From contig CAWCXF010000006.1 in assembly GCA_963799455.1 (NCBI GenBank), forward strand, positions 1 to 64,000: 64,000 bases of DNA. The letters run 5' to 3'. This document shows positions 55,876-64,000 of this stretch, in pieces. A program made the position numbers and the translations under genes. The stretch comes from CAWCXF01 sp963799455. Its GTDB lineage: Bacteria; Pseudomonadota; Alphaproteobacteria; Rhodobacterales; Rhodobacteraceae. Each line of letters begins with the position of its first letter. The stretch's first letter is position 1. The notes under the pieces are model-generated. The model searched no databases, was not told where the DNA came from, and was given only the letters and a program-made list of their open reading frames with translations.

Positions 55876-56943
55876 ATGCGCAACGCCCTCGTCACCGGCT
55901 CGGCCGGGTTCATCGGCCACCATGTCTGCCGGCGCCTGCTGGCCGAGGGCTTCGCGGTGACGGGGGTGGACGCGCTGACCGAGCACTACGACGTGGCCCT
56001 CAAGCGCGCGCGCCACGCGCGGCTGGCGGGGCCGGGCTTTCGCGCGGTGCAGGCGCGCATCGAGGGGGAGGGCGTGCTGAAGGCCCTCTTCGCCCAAGGC
56101 CCGCCGGAGGTGGTGGTCCACCTCGCCGCCCAGACCGGGGTGCGCCACTCGCTTCGGGCGCCGCGGGCCCATCTGGCGTCGAACCTCGCGGGGACCTTCG
56201 CGCTGCTGGAGGCCGCGCGCGCGCACCCGCCGGCGCATCTGCTGCTGGCCTCGTCCTCCTCGGTCTACGGCGCGAACGCGGCGATGCCCTACGCCGAGAG
56301 CGCGCCCACCGACGCGCCGCTGTCGTTTTACGCCGCGACCAAGAAGGCGGGCGAGGCGATGAGCCACGCCTACGCCCATCTTCACGACCTGCCCACCACG
56401 GTGTTCCGCTTCTTCACCGTCTACGGGCCCTGGGGGCGGCCCGACATGGCGCTGTGCCGCTTCACCGGCGCGATCCTCGAGGGCCGGCCGATCGAGCTTT
56501 ACAACCGCGGCGAGATGAGCCGCGACTTCACCTACGTCGACGACCTGGTGGAGGCGGTGCGGCGCCTGATCGACCGGCCCCCCGCCCGCCCGGCCCCGGA
56601 CGGGGCGCCCGCCCGGACGCCGATCGAGGGCGACAGCCTGTCGCCGGTGGCGCCCTGGCGGGTGGTCAACATCGGCGCCGGCCGGCCGGTGTCCTTGGGC
56701 GCGCTGATCGAGGCGATCGAGGCCGCCACCGGGCGGGAGGCGACGCGCCGCCTCCTGCCGATGCAGCCCGGCGACGTGCCCGCCACCTGGGCCAGCGCCG
56801 AGCTTCTGCGGCGCCTGACAGGCTACGTGCCAGACACCCCCGTCGAGAAGGGCGTGCCGCTCCTCGTCGAATGGTACAGGGCGCATCATGGGATCTCGAC
56901 GGAGCCCCCATCCTCGGCCGGCGCGCGGAGCGCCTCGACGTGA
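55876..56943 (+). CDS. NAD-dependent nucleotide-sugar epimerase (UDP-glucuronate 4-epimerase-like)
   Basis: A 355-residue short-chain dehydrogenase/reductase of the extended type. The NAD motif is ALVTGSAGFIGHHVCRRLLA; the catalytic set is LLASSSSVYGANAAMPYAES and the Tyr-x3-Lys in SFYAATKKAGEAMSHAY; the substrate part is FRFFTVYGPWGRPDMALCRF and MSRDFTYVDDLVEAV. The RFFTVYGPWGRPDMA block is typical of UDP-glucuronate/galacturonate 4-epimerases. A Pro/Ala-rich insert lies at about residues 235-260. The stop overlaps the next gene's GTG (GTGA). Cytoplasmic; feeds activated sugar to surface glycan synthesis. Confidence 0.9.
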   Translation: MRNALVTGSAGFIGHHVCRRLLAEGFAVTGVDALTEHYDVALKRARHARLAGPGFRAVQARIEGEGVLKALFAQGPPEVVVHLAAQTGVRHSLRAPRAHLASNLAGTFALLEAARAHPPAHLLLASSSSVYGANAAMPYAESAPTDAPLSFYAATKKAGEAMSHAYAHLHDLPTTVFRFFTVYGPWGRPDMALCRFTGAILEGRPIELYNRGEMSRDFTYVDDLVEAVRRLIDRPPARPAPDGAPARTPIEGDSLSPVAPWRVVNIGAGRPVSLGALIEAIEAATGREATRRLLPMQPGDVPATWASAELLRRLTGYVPDTPVEKGVPLLVEWYRAHHGISTEPPSSAGARSAST

Positions 56944-58643
56944 CGCCCCGGCGGGCCGGGGCGAGGCCCGGCCTTGGCCCCGATGGGGCCCGCCCGGCGC
57001 GGGCCACGGGCCCCCTCGTGATCCTGGCCTTCCTCGCGGTGGCCGTCGCGGGCGTGCTGCTGCGCCCGGCCCTGCCGATCGACGAGACGCGCTACCTCGC
57101 GGTCGCCTGGGAGATGTGGATCGGCGGCGACTGGCTGGTGCCGACCAAGAACTTCGCGCCCTACGCCGACAAGCCCCCGCTGCTGTTCTGGACGATCGAC
57201 CTCGTGTGGGCGCTCACCGGCGTGTCCGAGACGGCCGCGCGGCTCGTCGGGCCGCTCCACGCCGCCGCCGCCCTCGGCCTGACCGGCGCGCTCGCGCGCA
57301 GGCTCTGGCCCGAGGACGCGGGCGCGGGCGGGCGCGCCGCGCTCGCGCTCGCGGGCACGGCGCTCTTTGCGGTCTACGGCGGGCTGACGATGTTCGACGC
57401 GATGCTCACGGCCGCCACGCTCGCGGGCCTGCTGGCGCTGCTGCGCGCGATCGACACGGGGCTGTGGCGCTGGTGGGCGGGCCTGGGCGCGGCCATCGCG
57501 CTCGGCGCGCTGGCCAAGGGGCCGGTGATCCTGCTGCATCTCGGCCCCGCGATCGCGCTGGCGCCGTTCTGGGCGCGGGGCCGGGCGGCGGTCCCGCTGC
57601 GCCGGCTCCTCGCGGGCGCGGCGCTGGCGCTCGCCACGGCGCTCATGCTCGTGGGGCTGTGGCTCGTCCCGGCGGTCCTCGCGGGCGGCCCCGACTACCG
57701 CGACGCGATCGTGTGGACGCAAAGCGCGGGCCGCGTCACCCAGTCCTTCGCCCATGCCAGGCCCTGGTGGTGGCTCGCGGCGCTGCTGCCGGTGCTGCTC
57801 TTCCCCTGGCCGCTCGTGCCCGCGCTGTGGCGCGCCGCCCCGAGCGCGCCCTGGCGCGAGCCGGGGCTGCGCCTCGCCCTCGCCTGGGGCGGCTCGGGGC
57901 TGGTTCTCTTCAGCCTCGTCAGCGGCAAGCAGGTCCACTACCTGATGCCCGAGCTGCCCGCCGCGGCCCTGGTCGTCGCGCGCCTGACGCGGGAGGCCGC
58001 GCCGTTCCGGCCGAGCTGGGCTGCGCTCCTCCTCGGCCTCGCGGCGCTCTGCGCCGCCGCGGTGGCTGCGGGGCTCGTGCCCTTGGGCGAGGTCGCGCGG
58101 CTCGTCGAGCCGCGATGGGGGCTGCTCGCCTTCGCGCTCCTCCTCCTCGCCGTCTGCGCGCTCGCGGTGGGTTGGGGGGGCCTGCGCGGGGGCGCCGTCC
58201 TGAGCCTGGGCGCGGTGGCGGCGGTGAACCTGCTGATCGGCCTGACCGGCCTCGGGGCCAGCCACGACGCCCGCCCGCTCGCGGACGCGACCGCCCCCTT
58301 CGAGGACCAGGGCATCGCGTTCTGGGGCCGGCCCTACCACGCCGAGATCAACTTCGCCGGCCGGCTGACGCGCCCCGTCGCCCTGCCGCGGACCGTCCCC
58401 GAGCTCGACGCGTGGCGCGCCGCCCATCCCGACGGCGTGATCCTCGCGCCGGCGGACCAGGCCGAGCTGCCCTGGACGCCGCGCAGGACGATCCCCTTCC
58501 GCAACGACGACTACGCCGTCTGGCACGTCGCGGATGCGGGCGCCGCGCCGTCGGGCGCCGCGCCGTCTGGGGAGGCGCCGTCGGGGGAGGCGCCGTTGGG
58601 GCGCGCGCCGTCTGGGGAGGCGCCGTTGGGGGGCGCGCCGTGA
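56940..58643 (+). CDS. ArnT/PMT-like membrane glycosyltransferase
   Basis: A 567-residue polytopic protein with about twelve helices. The acidic first loop motif is LPIDETRYLAVAWEMWIGGD followed by WLVPTKNFAPYADKPPLLFW, typical of lipid-linked-sugar transferases of the ArnT/dolichyl-mannosyltransferase type. Others: GLTMFDAMLTAATLAGLLAL and GALAKGPVILLHL. The C-terminal soluble part ends in about six imperfect APSGE/APLGG repeats, encoded by a 15-bp repeat. The GTG start overlaps the epimerase stop, and the stop overlaps the PAP2 start, so all three are coupled. It probably transfers a sugar from a polyprenyl carrier onto lipid A or another envelope acceptor. Confidence 0.85.
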   Translation: MTPRRAGARPGLGPDGARPARATGPLVILAFLAVAVAGVLLRPALPIDETRYLAVAWEMWIGGDWLVPTKNFAPYADKPPLLFWTIDLVWALTGVSETAARLVGPLHAAAALGLTGALARRLWPEDAGAGGRAALALAGTALFAVYGGLTMFDAMLTAATLAGLLALLRAIDTGLWRWWAGLGAAIALGALAKGPVILLHLGPAIALAPFWARGRAAVPLRRLLAGAALALATALMLVGLWLVPAVLAGGPDYRDAIVWTQSAGRVTQSFAHARPWWWLAALLPVLLFPWPLVPALWRAAPSAPWREPGLRLALAWGGSGLVLFSLVSGKQVHYLMPELPAAALVVARLTREAAPFRPSWAALLLGLAALCAAAVAAGLVPLGEVARLVEPRWGLLAFALLLLAVCALAVGWGGLRGGAVLSLGAVAAVNLLIGLTGLGASHDARPLADATAPFEDQGIAFWGRPYHAEINFAGRLTRPVALPRTVPELDAWRAAHPDGVILAPADQAELPWTPRRTIPFRNDDYAVWHVADAGAAPSGAAPSGEAPSGEAPLGRAPSGEAPLGGAP

Positions 58644-59374
58644 TCGCGCGGGCGCGCCTCGACCGCTGGCTCGGGGTCGTGGCCGCGCTGACGGCGCTGG
58701 CGACGGTCCTCTTCGCCGCCGTCCCGGCGATCGACCTGTGGGCCAGCGGGCTCTTCTACGACCCCGCGCGCGGCTTCGCGCTCGCGTCGGTCCCGGCGCT
58801 GGAGGCGGCGCGCCAGGCGCTCTGGACGCTCTCCGAGGCGAGCTTCGCGGCGCTGCTCGTGGCGCTCGCCGCCGGCCTGAGGCCGGCCTGGCGCCTCCTG
58901 CCGCCGCGCGAGGCGGCGGCGGGGGTGCTGAGCTTCCTCATCGGCCCGGGCCTGCTGGTGCACGTCGTCCTCAAGGACCACTGGGGCCGCGCGCGCCCGC
59001 GCGACGTCGAGGCCTTCGGCGGCGCGCTCGTCCACAGCCCCCCTTGGGCGATCTCGGACCAGTGCGCGCGCAACTGCTCCTTCGTCTCGGGCGAGGCGAG
59101 CGGCGCGGCGACCATGGCCCTGGTGATCGCGCTGATCGCGCTGCCGCGCCTGCCGATGGCCGCGCGGCCCTGGGCGGGCGCGGCGCTGGCCCTGGCGGCG
59201 CTGGCCGGGGGCCTCATGAGGCTCGCCTTCGGCGCGCACTTCCTCTCCGACGTGGTCTTCGCCTGGGCGCTCTCGGCGGCCGCGACGCTGCTGGCCTGGC
59301 GCCTGCTGGCCTCGCCCCCCGCGCGAGAGCCCCCCGCGCGAGAGCCCCCCGCGCCCCGCACGGCCGGGCGCTGA
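58640..59374 (+). CDS. PAP2-family membrane phosphatase (LpxE/LpxF-like)
   Basis: A 244-residue membrane protein starting at GTG 58640 (GTGA overlap). The three PAP2 motifs are KDHWGRARPRDVEAFGG, then NCSFVSGEASGAATMALVIA where most relatives have PSGH, and RLAFGAHFLSDVVFAW with the His-x3-Asp. The SGE variant is found in some lipid A or polyprenyl phosphatases; catalytic His of motif 2 is replaced by Glu. It would remove a phosphate from a lipid substrate at the periplasmic face. The C-terminus has two AREPP repeats. It is last gene of the coupled three-gene operon. Confidence 0.85.
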   Translation: MIARARLDRWLGVVAALTALATVLFAAVPAIDLWASGLFYDPARGFALASVPALEAARQALWTLSEASFAALLVALAAGLRPAWRLLPPREAAAGVLSFLIGPGLLVHVVLKDHWGRARPRDVEAFGGALVHSPPWAISDQCARNCSFVSGEASGAATMALVIALIALPRLPMAARPWAGAALALAALAGGLMRLAFGAHFLSDVVFAWALSAAATLLAWRLLASPPAREPPAREPPAPRTAGR

Positions 59375-59735
59375 GCCGCCCCGCCGGGCTCGGATCTCGC
59401 TCAGGGCACCGGCCCTTTGCGCGCGAAGCAGCCCGGCGGGGCGCGCCAGAGCGCCGGCCGGCGGCCTCCTCGCTCGAGCGCCCCGCCGCGGTCACCGCCC
59501 GGAACCGCCGCTCGCCGTCCCGCTTCGCCGCGCCAGGGCGCCCCGGCGAGCACAGCTTCTCCGCCCGGACCGATCCGGGCGCCGTCTCCTCACCACCCTC
59601 TCGACCTCCCAGGTCAGGGGTGTTGCGACGACCGCTTGAGGCCGCCCAGCACACCTCGCTGGCCTTTGGCTCGCGGGCGGCAGGGGAGCATGATGAGGCC
59701 GGCGGCGGGTTTGGCGCCCCGGTCGCCTGCACGGC
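59375..59735. other. 361-bp stretch without a recognised gene
   Basis: No recognisable protein on either strand. It separates the envelope operon from transposon-associated debris. The first 20 bases repeat CGCGCGAAGC-like text without clear structure. Confidence 0.4.
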
Positions 59736-60420
59736 ATGTCCGGCGCGCGCCCGATCGTCGCCTGTCGACTGGAGGTGAGCCTTGGGCACGTCCCGCCGAC
59801 GATCTGGCGTCGCCTGCGGGTGCGGGGCGATCTGACGCTCCACGGCCTGCACCGAGGGGTCCGGATCGCTTCCGGCTGGGAGGACGGCCACCTGCACGCC
59901 TTCGGGGTGCACGCGTGCCGCTACGGGACGGAGTGGGGCGGCCGGCGGCACCACGCCGATGACGAGAGCGACGGCATGGACGACCTGCGCGAGCTGAGGC
60001 TGGCCGACCTGTCGCTGCGGCTGCGCCGGAGGGTCGTCTCCGAGCACGACTTCGGCGACGTGCGGGAGCACGAGGTCCGGGCCGAAGCCCGCGAGGCGGC
60101 CGACCCGAGCAAGGCCTGCCCCCCGTGCGCGTCGGCGCGTCGGCGGCGCTCGTGCCGGGCCGCCCGAGGACGTCGGCGGGCCCGATGGCTACGACCGGCT
60201 TCTCGAGCGCCTCGAGGATCGGCGCCTTCGGCCGCTCCTCGGGGCCTTCGCTCCAGCAGCCGAGGACGACGGCGGTGAAGGGAGCGGACCGGAGGACGGC
60301 GATGACGATGCATGGGCGCTCGCCTGCTCGCACGGCTTCGACGGCGATGACGATCCGCTCCTACGCCACGATCCGTCTGCCTTCGACCGCCGGTCGGTGA
60401 ACGCCGAGGTGAGGCGCGAG
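59736..60420 (+). pseudogene. Plasmid pRiA4b ORF-3-like protein, frameshifted
   Basis: The first part reads CRLEVSLGHVPPTIWRRLRV, RGDLTLHGLHRGVRIASGWE, DGHLHAFGVHACRYGTEWGG and VVSEHDFGDVREHEVRAEAR, the pRiA4b ORF-3 family core (usually YxYDFGDxWEHEV). At about 60115-60160 the frame changes and the C-terminal part continues PEDVGGPDGYDRLLERLEDR and DPSAFDRRSVNAEVRREL, matching the family's CPPEDVGGxxGY and FDxxxVN ending. Function unknown; the family is common on plasmids and near IS elements. Confidence 0.7.
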
Positions 60421-60639
60421 CTCGCCCCGCCTCCCGGCACAGGCGGTCAGGGGCCGCCCGTGAGAGGTCAGGCCGATGCCCCTCGAGCGCGGGCCGCATC
60501 GGGGTCGGCGGACCACCATCCTGATCCAGCCCACGCCGCCGAGACTGTGTGGGTCTGCGGCCCTTGGAGGAGCGGGACGCGGGCGAGGGGCGACGACGGC
60601 GGGAGTTCCCCCGAGGCGTTCAAGCGCGGGACGCCGACG

Positions 60640-61388
60640 GCGGTTCCGCGACGCCCGGCCCACGGCCCGCGAGCGGCGGCGCCCTGGGCGCGCCGCGCGT
60701 GCACGCGACCCTCCAGGCGCTCGGCCACAGGGCTCGGGCGTCGCCGGGTGGCCCGTCCGTGGCCCGTCCGATGCGCCGCGGCGGGCCCAGCGCGGCCGGG
60801 CCGCCCTGCCTGCTGCGGGTGCCCCCGACAGCCGCCATGGCCGCCCGATCGCGCGCGCCCCGGGCCGGCTCGGCCGGGGCTTCGAGGCGGCTCGGCCCGG
60901 GCGGGCCCGGCTGGCGGGTCCGACCGACATGCGCGACCTGTGAGGGCCGGCTCCCCCTCGCGGCCGTCCTCGCGCCCCGCACGCCCGCGAGGTCGTGGGC
61001 TGGGCGATGCGCGACACGCTGCACGCCGAGATTGCGCGTCGCAGGCCCTCGAGATGGCGTGGGCTGCGCCAGAGACCCGCCCCCGGCCTGGCCCGCCACG
61101 CCGGCAGGGCCCCCCGATACGCCTGCGGGCCGTGCCGGGGGGGCCTGGCCGCGGCCGAGGCCACGCCGTCCCCGAGCCGGAAGGGGGGCGGCCTCGACGA
61201 CGCCCCCAGGCAGAGCGTCTCCCCCCAAGGTCGAGCGCGCCCACCACCGCCTCCACGCCACGAGGGCCGCGGCGCGGCGCGACCTGTCCGGCCGGGTCGG
61301 GGGCTGCTCCGACGCCCGGCGCCTGCACTCGGCGCCGGGCCGCCGCTCGCCGGCCGCCGCGGAGCGCATGGCGGCACGACCGCGCCCA
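60640..61388 (+). pseudogene. IS3-family transposase (OrfB) remnant
   Basis: Plus-strand frames give GAPRVHATLQALGHR, SVARPMRRGGP, DSRHGRPIARAPGRLGRGFE, AARPGRARLAG, VVGWAMRDTLHAEIARRRPS, RQRPAPGLARHAG, GGLAAAEATPSPSRKGG, KVERAHHRLHATRAAARRDL and RRLHSAPGRRSPAAAERMAA. These follow the order of the DDE domain of IS3 OrfB proteins, with the region near the second Asp (HHSDRG in relatives) degraded to ARHAGR. No intact frame. It ends 20 bp before the 615-bp repeat, copy B. Confidence 0.75.
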
Positions 61389-61408
61389 CCGAAACCAGGG
61401 CGGGATCA

Positions 61409-62023
61409 GTGGCAGCGGTGCGCGACAGCAGGCGTCGGCTGCTTTCGTCGCGGAAGGCGTCCGCGATGTCGCGCGACTTGCAGGCCGCGATGTCGCGCGA
61501 CTTGCAGGCCGCGAGCCGGCATCTCGACCGCGGGCTCCTCCAGTGCGTCGGTCCGCCCCTTCGCGTGCTCGCGCGTCCCGGGGCGGAACGGTGCGTCGCG
61601 CCCGGCGACCTGCGGCGCGCCGAACTCGACCGCCCCCTCGGCGGTGCCGAGCCGGCCGGCACGATGGCCATCGCGACAGCCGCGCCCTTCCTCGGCGCCG
61701 CGCTCGTAGCGAGCCCGGCCGAGGGCATCGTGGACCTCCGCCTCCAGCGCTTGCTCGAGAACGGGCCGCGTCGCCAGCTCCACCAGCTCCGACCGGCCGT
61801 CAGGCGACGACAGCCGCCCCTCGATCAGCGCCGTCAGGCTCTCGCACATGCGCATCGGCGCCGGTGCCCTCTTCGTCACGGGGCGCGCGCTCCTCGGCTG
61901 GCGCCGGCAGCAACCGGCGCGGCTGGCGGATCACCTCCCAGCAGGGCAGCGCCCCTCCCGGGTTCCCGGCGCCTCCACGACTTCGCTGCGCCGCCTCGGC
62001 GCCGGCACGGGTGATCCGCACCG
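61409..62023 (-). repeat. 615-bp repeat, copy B (inverted copy of 38108-38722)
   Basis: Reverse complement of copy A; the two gave identical translations over the shared open frame and no mismatch was noticed by eye. It carries the decayed IS256 N-terminal third on the minus strand, with the same internal 24-bp duplication. Beyond 62023, istA-like sequence continues to about 62090 (GPIGERVRVLVTAKTVRITR), unlike copy A, where a decayed istB start is joined instead. Confidence 0.9.
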
Positions 62024-62040
62024 TCTTGGCGGTGACCAGA

Positions 62041-62737
62041 ACCCGCACCCGCTCCCCGATCGGCCCCATGCGCGGCGATGTCAGCTCAACCGCCTGCGAG
62101 CGAGCGGGGCGCCGATCGCCGAGGGCCTCGGGCCGCGAGGCCTGCGGCTCGCAGCCACTCGCCGAACGCTTCGAGGCGGCGAGGGCGGTGAAGGCCGGCG
62201 AGGGCGGATCGGCGGCGGGCGGATCGGCTCGATGCTCGAGCGCGAGGGCGTCGTGACGAGCCACGGCGTCGCTCCGCCGCCCCTGCGAGGAGGAGGGCCC
62301 CGCCGTCGGACGGCGGCGGGGCGGGCCGCGCGGGCCGCCGGGACCGGGGAGCCGATGCCACCCCCCCCCCCGCCCCAGCCCGGCGCGTCCTCGCGCGCTG
62401 GCGCCGCGACCGCGACCGCGCCCGCCCGCGCCCGTCGGCTCGGGCCGGCCGACCCCTGCGCGGGCGCCTGCGCCCCAGGCGTCGCAACGGGCTGCCAGGG
62501 CCAAGGGCTCCCCTTCAGGACCGAGCGCGTCGAAGGGCGGGGGTCAGGGCCTGCCCCCCGCTCGCGCGGTGGACAAGTCGCCCACCCACTCGGCCGGAGC
62601 GCGGTTCCCGGACACCGCCGCAGGTGCCCGTCCGGCAGCGCCGGGGCGCCCAACCGTCGTTCCAGCCGCTTCGCCTCAAAACCCGGCAGGCGGATCCTCC
62701 AACTCCGCGACGGCCCCACCGGTCCGTCGATGCCGTG
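62041..62737. other. About 700-bp stretch without a gene beyond a short istA fragment
   Basis: The first 50 bases continue the minus-strand istA fragment of copy B. The rest gives no recognisable protein. It contains a run of C residues near 62363 and a CCGTCGGACGGCGG stem near 62302. Composition is similar to other transposon debris in the window. Confidence 0.45.
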
Positions 62738-62974
62738 TCACGATCGCCGGACGGAGTTGCCGCCGGAGATGATCCGGTTTATCAAGGCGGCGACGGCCTG
62801 GTGGTTCTCCTTCTCGCCATTCGGGCCGAACGCGTTCACGTGGCTCGCCGCGGCGTCGTGGAGAACCCCCATGATCTCACGCTCGGAGAGAAGCTCGTGA
62901 TCGTTCATCGCGAGCAGCAGCGCCTCGCAGATGGAAAGGGCGGCCATGCCTGAGTGGTCGGTCTCGTTGGACAT
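62738..62974 (-). CDS. Small conserved-looking protein of unknown function
   Basis: A 78-residue protein: MSNETDHSGMAALSICEALL, LAMNDHELLSEREIMGVLHD, AAASHVNAFGPNGEKENHQA, VAALINRIISGGNSVRRS. It is soluble, helical and mildly acidic, without a signal peptide. A GGGAGGGAT site lies 6 bases before ATG 62974. Codon use (GCCGCC, ATCATC) is ordinary for the host and unlike the adjacent debris, which supports a real gene. It is divergent from the Crp/Fnr gene across about 115 bp, so it may be controlled by that regulator. No function is proposed. Confidence 0.7.
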   Translation of the reverse strand: MSNETDHSGMAALSICEALLLAMNDHELLSEREIMGVLHDAAASHVNAFGPNGEKENHQAVAALINRIISGGNSVRRS

Positions 62975-63090
62975 CGCTGAGATCCCTCCCGGGGAAAGTT
63001 GCTCAGGCCCCGACGGGAGCCCGATGAATTCCGCCACCCTCGCATGAAACGCGGCATGCCGAACTGACCGAGAGCAGCACCCGGCCGGAG

Positions 63091-63861
63091 TTGTTCGATG
63101 GCCCGTCGCCAGATCGGAAGAGGCCCTTGGACACCATCGAAGGGAGCCCGCTGACCCGCAAGCTCTCCGCCTTCGTCGCCCTGTCCGAGGTTGAGCTGTC
63201 GGTGCTGGATCGACTTCACCAACGCCGGAGATCCTTCGTCGCGGGGCGCGATCTCGTGCATCAGGGGCAGCCGGGCCAGGCGGCCTACATCCTGGCGGCC
63301 GGCTGGGTCTGCTCCTACAAGATCCAGCCCGACGGTTCGCGCCAGATCGTGGATTTCCAGGTGCCGGGGGATTTCCTGGGGCTGCGCAGCGTCCTGCTGC
63401 GCACCTCGGACCACAGCTTCGAGCCGATCGTCGACATCCAGGCGGCCGAGGTCCTGACGGCCGACCTCCTCGAGGCCTTCGCCCATACCCCGCGGCTGGC
63501 CGCGGCCATCCTCTGGGCGGCGTCACGGGACGAGGCGATGGTGGTCGAGCATCTCGTCGGGCTCGGACGGCGCGACGCGGAGGCCAGGACGGCGCATTTC
63601 CTGCTCGAGCTCGGGGCCAAGCTGGCGCTGGTCGGCTTGGGGAGCAAGGCGGGTTACGCCTGCCCGCTGACCCAGTATCATCTGGCCGACGCGTTGGGGC
63701 TGAGCGCGGTGCACGTCAATCGCGTCCTGCGGCATCTGCGCGAAGACGGTCTGGTCACGTTTCGCCGCGGCAAGGTGACGTTCGGCGACCACGACCGGCT
63801 GGCCGCGCTGGCGGACTTCGATCCGGCGTATCTCGATCAGGCCGGGCCTTTGCTGAGATGA
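63091..63861 (+). CDS. Crp/Fnr-family transcriptional regulator
   Basis: A regulator of up to 256 residues. The N-terminal cyclic-nucleotide-binding fold reads RRRSFVAGRDLVHQGQPGQA, AYILAAGWVCSYKIQPDGSR and IVDFQVPGDFLGLRSVLLRT. The dimer helix is followed by a winged helix: PLTQYHLADALGLSAVHVNR, VLRHLREDGLVTFRRGKVTF. No N-terminal Fnr cysteine cluster is present, so it is not an Fe-S oxygen sensor of the Fnr type. No ATG is available; TTG 63127 (LDTIEGSPLTRKL) fits the family start better than TTG 63091. It is divergent from the small protein gene and overlaps the next start by ATGA. Confidence 0.88.
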   Translation: MFDGPSPDRKRPLDTIEGSPLTRKLSAFVALSEVELSVLDRLHQRRRSFVAGRDLVHQGQPGQAAYILAAGWVCSYKIQPDGSRQIVDFQVPGDFLGLRSVLLRTSDHSFEPIVDIQAAEVLTADLLEAFAHTPRLAAAILWAASRDEAMVVEHLVGLGRRDAEARTAHFLLELGAKLALVGLGSKAGYACPLTQYHLADALGLSAVHVNRVLRHLREDGLVTFRRGKVTFGDHDRLAALADFDPAYLDQAGPLLR

Positions 63862-64000
63862 AGGGACGACCCGCGGCGATGCCCATGTGCGACGAGCTCG
63901 ACATGTCCGAAACCGTGACCACGCGCCCGGTGCGGGCGGCCGTCGTCTTGGCATCGTCGTCCGCGGCCCGTGCGATCGTGCCCCTGGTCGTGGTGCATCT
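63859..64000 (+). CDS. Start of an unidentified gene, cut by the window edge
   Basis: The ATG at 63859 overlaps the Crp/Fnr stop; an alternative ATG lies at 63904 (MSETVTTRPVRAAVVLASSS). Third codon positions are GC-rich through the window end, which supports coding. Only 33-47 residues are visible, with a hydrophobic stretch ARAIVPLVVVH at the end. No family was recognised. Confidence 0.4.

Noticed and set aside
60468..61328. Large minus-strand ORF opposite the IS3 relic
   Set aside because: The plus strand carries IS3 transposase motifs in order, while the minus frame is compositional noise.
62041..62737. A gene between copy B and the small protein gene
   Set aside because: No frame showed conserved motifs or a plausible start with a ribosome binding site.

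Overview
This is a very GC-rich window (most third codon positions are G or C). The gene content looks like an alphaproteobacterium of the Rhodobacterales type: phosphatidylcholine synthase, DUF484 next to XerC, a YcjX/YcjF pair, KdsA with a phosphohexomutase, and PepSY/cytochrome b561 genes beside a two-component system. The order-level placement is an inference from gene content; no rRNA or other marker is present. No tRNA, rRNA or CRISPR array was recognised.

Layout. Bases 1-15 kb are dense core genes: msrA (partial), an MFS carrier, a rhodanese, priA, a small transaldolase, DUF484, xerC, pcs, truA, the YcjX/YcjF pair, an unusual cyclic-nucleotide-binding/thioredoxin-reductase-like fusion, and an exported EF-hand protein. 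Bases 15-18 kb hold ileS, which is frameshifted and contains a 0.4 kb scrambled patch. Bases 18-20.4 kb are decayed IS66 and IS256 transposase sequence. Bases 20.5-26 kb are a leftward block (nhaA, kdsA, phosphohexomutase, BON-MscS channel), followed by a uracil-DNA-glycosylase-like gene and an SseB-like gene. Bases 27.5-31.9 kb are a broken type I secretion locus: IS110 relic, RTX tail, ABC exporter and HlyD adaptor, the last two frameshifted.

Bases 32.0-39.6 kb are a pile of nested insertion sequences (IS256, IS1182, IS21, ISL3) that cut a response regulator at one end and a family 8 glycosyltransferase at the other. Bases 40-55.5 kb are an envelope/redox island: two DUF347 membrane proteins, small exported proteins, an esterase, two DedA-type proteins, a cupredoxin, a cytochrome b561, PepSY proteins, an OmpR-type regulator with its kinase, and an EamA half-transporter. 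Bases 55.9-59.4 kb are a translationally coupled sugar/lipid operon (nucleotide-sugar epimerase, membrane glycosyltransferase, PAP2 phosphatase). Bases 59.7-62.1 kb are more transposon debris, including an inverted 615-bp copy of debris found at 38.1 kb. The end holds a small conserved protein and a Crp/Fnr regulator.

Main observation. An approximately 18-bp near-palindromic box, idealised as ATTACGGATCGGTAAT, lies 88-91 bp before the start codons of the small exported and PepSY genes at 46430, 48377, 48830 and 52007. A fifth copy sits before an apparently decayed start at 55505, and weaker copies occur near 41.8 and 51.3 kb. This suggests that the OmpR-type regulator at 52653 controls a local regulon of exported, redox-type and membrane proteins. 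The 22.7-kb segment carrying this island lies between two inverted 615-bp repeats and could in principle invert.
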